DNA of 46,402 nucleotides from Zancudomyces culisetae (Eukaryota; Kickxellomycota; Harpellomycetes; Harpellales; Legeriomycetaceae), in contig LSSK01000735.1 of the NCBI GenBank assembly GCA_001969505.1, forward strand, positions 1 to 46,402, read 5' to 3'. Positions 40,020 through 46,402 of the stretch are shown in pieces (within the stretch, counting starts at the first letter, position 1; every line of letters begins with the position of its first letter). The translations under genes were made by a program, and so were the position numbers. The notes under the pieces were generated by a model. That model had not been told where the DNA came from, did no database searches, and saw nothing but the letters and a program-made list of their open reading frames with translations.

Positions 40020-43000
40020 TCATTTTTGTAGAGACAAAGAGTTGAAGGCATAGACAGCCTCGGTCATCTGGCGTACAGGGGGTGCGCACTCAGGACCATT
40101 CCAGAGTTTGAACTGCTCAACACCCTGAGCAATCAAAACCTGTAGACCAGTGATGAGTTTCCAGGATGGATGGGAAGTCTGTACGTGAGTGAGGAGTGGG
40201 GTTAGGGTTGAGCCAGCAGTATATGCCATGTCGAGAACAATGCCTTCATTGCTACTCTGATTGTTACTGCCAGCTGTTTGTGAGGCAGAACGGGAGAATA
40301 GATGAGAGGGGTAGTCAGAGGAATCGACTGTGGATTGGGAAGGAGCTGGAATGGTGGAAATGATGATGCCGAAGGGATGAGCAGGCAAGAGTTGTGGGTC
40401 TGATAGTGAGGACAAGACTGTGACATGAGTAAAATCGATGGATGAAGCCAATTTTTCGGCATTTTCCAGAGTGCGGTTGTACAAGTAGATGTTGGCAACA
40501 TTTAATTTGTGAAGAGCGTAAATAGCGGCACGAGAAGTTCCGCCAGCACCAATAACAAGAGCCGAAAGAGAATTGTTAGTACCGACAGTGTTGAGAGAGA
40601 GCGGTGTAGAGAGCAAAGAATTTGCGTTTTTTATGCACGAGATCATTCCCAAATAATCAGTATTGTCACCAACCATCTTGAGAAGGTTACGATCAATGTA
40701 TAGAGGAGCTGCATGAGCAGAGTGTGGGACGTTATAGGAACATTTAGAATCAGAAGTTGAGGGTAGACGAGTCCTGATGATAGGGATGATAGTGTTCACA
40801 GCACCAATGGCCTTTGCAGCATCAGTGAGTTCATCCAACAAAGGAATGATGGACTGTTTGTTGGGAATAGTGACACTTGCACCACCAAACACATAGCCAC
40901 AGTTCACTTTATTTTCCCCACCGCTACCAGTTCCACCATTGCAGCCGCGCAGGACTTTACCCGCGAATTCCTTGAGTTTCTGGGCATCTAGCTCGCCCAA
41001 GTTGACAGGGTATAACGAGTAGTTGTGCGGCAGACCCAAGTACTCAAAGGCTGCATTGTGCATTGCGGGACTTGGAGATTTGGAGATAGGATCGCCAAAC
41101 AAATAAAAGCGTTTGGAAGGTAGAGCACCCATAGTATGTAAGGTGTGGTGGATTTGGGCAACGGACAGTTGGCCGGGAGCAGCAGGAGTCTTAATGGAAG
41201 GATGGGTAACAGGAGTCAGTAGCGGACAGAGGATACGTGAGAACTGGCCAACATAGCTCATGTTGATGACTATCAGAGGTTTGTTTGCAGCGGATGTGCG
41301 AAGTTTGTTGGCAAAGATAACGGCACGTAGGTTGTCGTCCCAATCCCAAGCAAACGAAACCAGTTTGCCAATATCGGCATATTTGTTGATGTGCCATAGG
41401 TACGACTTGAGGTGATCCAGAGCCGAACCAGTGGTTATAGTCCATCGCAGGTTTAGGCCAGTTGGGTCATGGTACGAAGCCAAGATCTGAGAGTGTTTGT
41501 AATAGGCAGATTTTCGAGTAGTGGTGGAAACTGAAATCAATAAACTGCAGTCCGCTGGGGTTTCGGAGTCGTAACCACCCATTTCCACATCGATGTACTC
41601 ACAGCCAAACTCAACGCCACGTATGAGTAGTCGCTCTATTAGCTGCTGGTTATTTGGGAAATTGCCACCTTGGCTCTTTGATCGCACTGTGTAAACGATT
41701 GGCAAGCTGGTACGTCGACGCAGAGCTGCAACTTGCTGCAGTACATACAGTTCAAAGTCTTCAACCTGTTGCTCGGACCCTAGCAAATCCTTGCCTGCAG
41801 AATCCTTGTTGGCAGAGAATCGTGAATCGTTTAGAAGCAAATCTACTCGCAACTCCACTGCATTACATCCAGCTGTTATATCGCCAATCTGTTCTTTGGT
41901 ATACTCGCAAACATCAGCACACGTAAGCGATACAAAGAATGAACGCTGCAACGAGCTGAGATTTTGAATGACGTTTGTACCAGCTGTAACAAACTGAATC
42001 ATTCGAACTGCATCATCAACCATTTGACCCCATCCAAATTCTGGTTCGGAATGCACATACAGTGTATGTGTGCTGTGGCGCTTGTAGTCTGCCAACCGAC
42101 GAGCAAATACTTCCTGTGGAGACTCGCCGAGTTTGTAAGCAGGACGTGTTTTGTCACGTCCCAAATATTCACTAACTTGGTTGATATCCGCATACAAATG
42201 CAACACGAAATTCCCCACATTTTTCCACGCCATCACCAGTTCGGAAGATAGCTTGTTTTCCAATAACCCACCACCACACGATATTACCGTGTTTTTATTT
42301 GTGTCTTTGTTGCTTAAAACGGTTGCAAGGCACTTGGCTTCGGCCGTACGGAATCCATCCCATCCATCATCTGCTATGATTTCTGGAATTGTCTTTTTGT
42401 GCTGCTCTTCTAAATACGTGTCCATATCAATAAAATTGTATCCCAACACATTGGCCATCTCTAAACCTAGTGTGGATTTACCGACTCCTCGCATTCCAAT
42501 GATCAAAATTGAATCTGTCTTTTTCTCAATCTCTTTTTTATCACTTGTTTTAACCTCAGTTGCTGCCGCTGCTGTCAATTCTGGTGCTGATGATGATGAT
42601 GAGGTAGGAATATCACATCCACGAATACAAATCTTGTACTTGGTGGTTAGCGCAGTCCACCATTGAGGCCAAGTCTTCCCCACACATCTTCGTTCGTCAA
42701 ATACCAATCCTGGTCTAACCACTGATGCCAACACACTCAAACTCATAGCCACACGGTGATCATCATAACAATGGATAACTACTGATGTCTCGTTTCTTTG
42801 CTTTTCTCTTGCCTTGTCATTCAGTTCGTCCAAGCTGATACCTTTTACATCTATTCCATCTGGATCCACTTCTGTCTTGATTCCCAGCTTTGCCAACTCA
42901 GTAGACAATGCGACTATCCGATCACACTCCTTGACGTGCTGGTTTGCAATTCCTCTAATCTTTGTTATAGACTCTGTGCCTTCTTTTCCCGCCGTTGCCA

Positions 43001-45362
43001 CCGCCGCCAATGCTGTTGCTGTCAAAAATGCATCTGTCATAGGCTCCATATCAATCATCGGAAGCGGCTTTAGACCTCCCAATGCTGGTCCTTGCACTGT
43101 TGTCGAGTTCTTTGTCTGTACAACATCGCATCCCATTGGTCGCAACACATCAACTGCAAACTTGGCATCGCCCTGAAGTGAGCCCGAACCAATGTTTGGA
43201 ATTGTGCACTTGGTTCCTGTAATTGCGGCAAGTGCTAATGGATACGTAGCTGAACTTGCGTCACTCTCGACCCGGTATTCAGCTGGATTTGTGTAGCTGC
43301 TCTTTGGAATTCGGTAACGGTGTGTGTTTTTATCTCCCAACTTTTCCACATTCACTCCAAACGCAGACATCATTGCGATCGTCATATCAATGTAACTTTG
43401 TGATATCACTTGATCACCAACCAATTCCAATTCGATTTCCTGCTGTGCGTATGGTGCACACATCAATAACGACGATACATACTGTGAACTAATTGATGCT
43501 GAAAGTTCCACCTTGCCCCCTGGTAATCCCTTGGTGCTATTACGTACTTTCAGCGGAAGACTTCCCTTCTTTTCTTGATACTCGATTTCACATCCATTGC
43601 TTCGCAGCGCATCTACAAGTGCCCCAATTGGCCTCTCCTTCATTCGCGAGTTACCAGTAAGCACTGTGGTTTTTTCTTGTTCTGTAACTATCAAGTTAAC
43701 AAACGTAGTTAAGAATCGAGCCGCAGTACCTGCATTTCCAAGGTACAACTCGCGATCAGGAACCACCAAACCTTCACCCCCTCCTCCTTCGATCACCAAT
43801 ACCTCCTCCGTTTGCTGGTCTTCTGCCTCCTCCTGCTCCCAACTGACTTTACATGCACCCATTGCCACTAGCGCATCCAGCATCACCTGAGTATCGTCAC
43901 TATGTAACATGTTGTGTATCTTACATTTTCCTTTACCCAGTGCTGCCAAGATAAGTGCTCTGTTAGATATAGATTTACTGCCTGGCGGAATTATTACTAC
44001 CGCACTATCCTCATCTCCCCCTTTACCAACGCCTTGTCGCTTTTGCAACTGCTCGGTGCTTTCAATTCCAAACACTTCAACCGACTTTGCCAACACTTCG
44101 CGTACTACATCGTCCTCTACACGTGACGCCTGTTCCTCAACCGTGTCTCCAATCTCTGAAAGCAAAACAACTCGTTTCTTATTTCCTACATTCTTTTTAT
44201 CTACCTTCATTGTGTTCATCATGTTTTCCAATGTCACCCGCTTAAGTACTTGCGGTGGAACCATTTTGCTTACGTATGCCTCTTCGTATGAAATCGGAAG
44301 CTCGTACTGTTTGAAACACTTTGCTAATCTGCCTACGCTGTTAGCATTCATATATCCAAGTCTATGTGACAGCTCGGCTTCCAACACGCATCCAATTGAC
44401 ACACACTCTCCGTGCAGCATGTACGGTGTCACAATGGCCTCCAACGCATGCCCAAGCGTGTGTCCAAAATTCAAAAGCCCCCGCAACCCTGATTCCCGCT
44501 CGTCAACTGTAACTACATGAGCTTTCATCCGTACCGACGATGAAACTACTCTTAGCAACAGTTCTTGATCCTCCTTCTCGCTTTCACTCTTACCTTCTTT
44601 ATCCCCTCCCTTCAATGCTCTTCTGATGTTTTCACGGCTTCGCTCCAATACCTCAAACTCCTCCATACTCCAAATTGCAGCGCTTTTGATTACTTCTGCC
44701 ATTCCATTGGCAAACTCACGCTCTGGCAACGTAGTGAGCACTGCCATGTCCATGTACACTCGCTCGGGCTGCCAGAAACTTCCAATCAAGTTTTTTCCGT
44801 GATCTGTATCAATGGCTGTCTTTCCTCCAACACTTGAGTCCACCATTGCCAGTAATGAGGTCGGTAGCTGGATAAATCTCACTCCTCGCATAAACGTAGC
44901 CGCTACAAATCCCACCAAATCACCAATAACTCCACCACCCAAAGCCATAACAACGGTGTCTCTAGTACACCCTTCCTTCAACATCCAATCTTCAAGCTCA
45001 GCCTTGGTGCTTCGGTTCTTTGACGATTCGCCAGGCTTGATAACAAGCGTCAGTAGCCTCGGTCGCTCTACGCTGCCACTTCCAGCAGTGCTCGCACCTT
45101 GGTCACCAGTTTTCCCGTATTTGGCTTCAATAGCTTGGTTGAAGGTTTCTACATACTTTTTCATATGTAGGCGCTGCAAGTTGCTATCGGTAATCAACAC
45201 AAACGTAGTTGAATACGCCAAGTTGTTCAACAAGTCGTCCCAAATATAGCTGTGCATATTTCGACCCAAAATAATCGAGTCCTTGCCCAACACTGACACC
45301 TTTACCACTCCTTCGTGGCCCTCTTCTTTTGTCATCCTCGCAAGTTGTTTGGATTTTGCCAT
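40020..45362 (-). CDS. ARO1: pentafunctional AROM polypeptide (shikimate pathway steps 2-6)
   Basis: A 1780-residue intronless frame that converts DAHP to EPSP. Domains in order: 3-dehydroquinate synthase (about 20-410; LGGGVIGDLVGF, DSSVGGKTAID, NFGHTLGHALEA), EPSP synthase (about 450-915; PPGSKSISNRAL, LGNAGTAARFLT, CYDDHRVAMSL, CVGKTWPQWW), shikimate kinase (about 950-1125; P-loop GMRGVGKST 956-964, CGGGLLE), type I 3-dehydroquinase (about 1140-1370; H1298 in ASYHDP, Schiff-base K1333 in ADIGKLVSF), and shikimate dehydrogenase (about 1415-1780; SKSPSPAMHNAAF, K1502 in VTIPNKQ, GDNTDYLG, VIGAGGTSRAA). All five active sites look intact. It is about 190 residues longer than yeast Aro1 (1588), with extra Ser/Ala-rich linker (about 915-950) and loop insertions. 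Cytosolic. Confidence 0.97.
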   Translation of the reverse strand: MAKSKQLARMTKEEGHEGVVKVSVLGKDSIILGRNMHSYIWDDLLNNLAYSTTFVLITDSNLQRLHMKKYVETFNQAIEAKYGKTGDQGASTAGSGSVERPRLLTLVIKPGESSKNRSTKAELEDWMLKEGCTRDTVVMALGGGVIGDLVGFVAATFMRGVRFIQLPTSLLAMVDSSVGGKTAIDTDHGKNLIGSFWQPERVYMDMAVLTTLPEREFANGMAEVIKSAAIWSMEEFEVLERSRENIRRALKGGDKEGKSESEKEDQELLLRVVSSSVRMKAHVVTVDERESGLRGLLNFGHTLGHALEAIVTPYMLHGECVSIGCVLEAELSHRLGYMNANSVGRLAKCFKQYELPISYEEAYVSKMVPPQVLKRVTLENMMNTMKVDKKNVGNKKRVVLLSEIGDTVEEQASRVEDDVVREVLAKSVEVFGIESTEQLQKRQGVGKGGDEDSAVVIIPPGSKSISNRALILAALGKGKCKIHNMLHSDDTQVMLDALVAMGACKVSWEQEEAEDQQTEEVLVIEGGGGEGLVVPDRELYLGNAGTAARFLTTFVNLIVTEQEKTTVLTGNSRMKERPIGALVDALRSNGCEIEYQEKKGSLPLKVRNSTKGLPGGKVELSASISSQYVSSLLMCAPYAQQEIELELVGDQVISQSYIDMTIAMMSAFGVNVEKLGDKNTHRYRIPKSSYTNPAEYRVESDASSATYPLALAAITGTKCTIPNIGSGSLQGDAKFAVDVLRPMGCDVVQTKNSTTVQGPALGGLKPLPMIDMEPMTDAFLTATALAAVATAGKEGTESITKIRGIANQHVKECDRIVALSTELAKLGIKTEVDPDGIDVKGISLDELNDKAREKQRNETSVVIHCYDDHRVAMSLSVLASVVRPGLVFDERRCVGKTWPQWWTALTTKYKICIRGCDIPTSSSSSAPELTAAAATEVKTSDKKEIEKKTDSILIIGMRGVGKSTLGLEMANVLGYNFIDMDTYLEEQHKKTIPEIIADDGWDGFRTAEAKCLATVLSNKDTNKNTVISCGGGLLENKLSSELVMAWKNVGNFVLHLYADINQVSEYLGRDKTRPAYKLGESPQEVFARRLADYKRHSTHTLYVHSEPEFGWGQMVDDAVRMIQFVTAGTNVIQNLSSLQRSFFVSLTCADVCEYTKEQIGDITAGCNAVELRVDLLLNDSRFSANKDSAGKDLLGSEQQVEDFELYVLQQVAALRRRTSLPIVYTVRSKSQGGNFPNNQQLIERLLIRGVEFGCEYIDVEMGGYDSETPADCSLLISVSTTTRKSAYYKHSQILASYHDPTGLNLRWTITTGSALDHLKSYLWHINKYADIGKLVSFAWDWDDNLRAVIFANKLRTSAANKPLIVINMSYVGQFSRILCPLLTPVTHPSIKTPAAPGQLSVAQIHHTLHTMGALPSKRFYLFGDPISKSPSPAMHNAAFEYLGLPHNYSLYPVNLGELDAQKLKEFAGKVLRGCNGGTGSGGENKVNCGYVFGGASVTIPNKQSIIPLLDELTDAAKAIGAVNTIIPIIRTRLPSTSDSKCSYNVPHSAHAAPLYIDRNLLKMVGDNTDYLGMISCIKNANSLLSTPLSLNTVGTNNSLSALVIGAGGTSRAAIYALHKLNVANIYLYNRTLENAEKLASSIDFTHVTVLSSLSDPQLLPAHPFGIIISTIPAPSQSTVDSSDYPSHLFSRSASQTAGSNNQSSNEGIVLDMAYTAGSTLTPLLTHVQTSHPSWKLITGLQVLIAQGVEQFKLWNGPECAPPVRQMTEAVYAFNSLSLQK

Positions 45363-46402
45363 TTTGCGCTTGTTTTCCTTTTTCCTTTTCTCTTTTTTTC
45401 TCTTGCTTCCAATAGTTTTGTTTACTTTTTCAGATTTGTCCGTCCAACAACTAAAGATGAGCTTTTTCTCCTATATTTTTGTGTTTATAGATCGTTGTTG
45501 AGTTTACTAATTCTACAATTCAATTTCAACAATTTGTGTTTTGGTATTTTTAGTTTGTGGTTTAGGTTCAAGCTGTGTTTATAGTTGAATATTTTGTTCA
45601 AGTACCTAATTTCTGACCCTTTTTTTCATTATGATTTTTTTTTGGTTATTTGGATTTTATTGAATTGCTCGAAATTTATTGATTATCAAAAAATAATCTA
45701 TTATTTTAACACATCCAGCTAATCACTGATCAGCTTAATCCTTGCCAAAACTAAGAAAAAAATCAGAATGAAAAGCGAATGAAATTGTCGAAATCGAACT
45801 TTTAATCCCCACTATTTCTCTGGTTTCTCTTATTTTTCATTTTTTTATAAAACCTTTTTAGTCATTACCATTCTTTTGATGTAATAAAAATAATATTAAA
45901 AAATAGGTTATAGCTTAGTGATTCATTTTGTTTTCCAACTTGTCTATACTTATCTGCATCAAGATAAATCGCTACAAATCAGTTAGCTGATCAAAGTACC
46001 GCTACTTATTCACATTCTAATATCCACAAACACTTGATACCCCTCTAGTATTCACAATGTATTCTTTTCTATACTTTTTTCAGATGAACACTTTTATCTG
46101 CGGTCTAGGATCGTACCATACAAAACAATCTAGCTTTTCTTGATCTACTAAACTCAAGTTCGAATCATGTCGTTTTAGAATTTAATCTAAAGCCAAGAAA
46201 AGGAGCGGTTAAACTAGCGTTGAATTGACCCTTGGTTGTAAACAGTGTTATTATTCTCTGTTATACCCTCTAAGCTCTTGATCCACTTCCCAAGATCCAG
46301 CTTGAACTTTTAAATCCAGACTTCAAAGACAAACATAAATATAAGAATAATCCATTACATATCTATAAAACACAAATAAAAGTATTCATAAAAAAAAACC
46401 CC
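45363..46402. other. intergenic, AROM upstream region to right edge
   Basis: About 1 kb, AT-rich. The first 60 bp beyond the AROM start are strongly pyrimidine-rich on the plus strand (purine-rich as 5' UTR). No coding frame, tRNA or further gene could be supported up to the end of the window. Confidence 0.55.

Noticed and set aside
46148-46165. AGTTCGAATC as a tRNA B box at the right edge
   Set aside because: The flanks do not pair as a T stem and no anticodon arm is found upstream.
1-46402. CRISPR array, prokaryotic operon, rRNA or viral gene
   Set aside because: No spaced direct repeats, Shine-Dalgarno-led gene strings or rRNA signatures; spliceosomal introns show a eukaryotic nuclear sequence.

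Overview
The window looks like nuclear DNA from a fungus. It is AT-rich, its intergenic DNA is low in GC, its genes sit on both strands, and most of them are broken by short GT-AG introns (69-213 bp, donors mostly GTAAGN or GTAGGN). The clearest lineage marker is a complete five-domain AROM protein at 40020-45362. A trypsin-like protease, PAQR, P5-type ATPase, apyrase and GPI-anchored Cys-rich proteins would fit an early-diverging (zygomycete-grade) fungus, but I cannot name a taxon from sequence alone.

Layout. 1-3430: tRNA-Val(AAC) at 477-550, then about 2.9 kb without a recognisable gene. 3431-5785 (-): Xaa-Pro aminopeptidase of the XPNPEP1 type, with an upstream exon that splices in frame and would add a mitochondrial-type presequence. 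6506-8440 (-): PAQR membrane receptor, rebuilt here from seven exons including one of 29 nt. 10476-13928 (-): long pogo/CENP-B-like protein whose second catalytic Asp is Arg, so probably a domesticated transposase; a possible TA-flanked mini-element lies just upstream. 15643-16560 (+): secreted trypsin-like zymogen, two exons. 16916-18260 (-): six-exon SDR oxidoreductase. 18611-19773 (-): three-exon NAD(P)-binding Rossmann protein with a 27-nt exon. 22149-26648 (+): P5B-like ATPase with a signal peptide and Cys-rich N-terminal ectodomain. 27388-29588 (+): GDA1/CD39 apyrase whose first exon adds an N-terminal membrane anchor. 30088-32871 (-): two paralogous small GPI-anchored Cys-rich proteins. 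34854-36245 (+) and 36481-39539 (-): convergent genes for an unrecognised acidic membrane protein and an unrecognised Ser/Asp/Asn-rich protein. 40020-45362 (-): AROM, steps 2-6 of the shikimate pathway. 45363-46402: intergenic.

There is no operon-like logic. Four loci (P5B ATPase, apyrase, the two GPI proteins and the 463-residue membrane protein) enter the secretory or endomembrane system, and the trypsin-like enzyme is exported. The main gains over simple open-reading-frame reading are the splice reconstructions: short in-frame exons that restore complete family motifs in the PAQR, SDR, Rossmann, apyrase and aminopeptidase genes.
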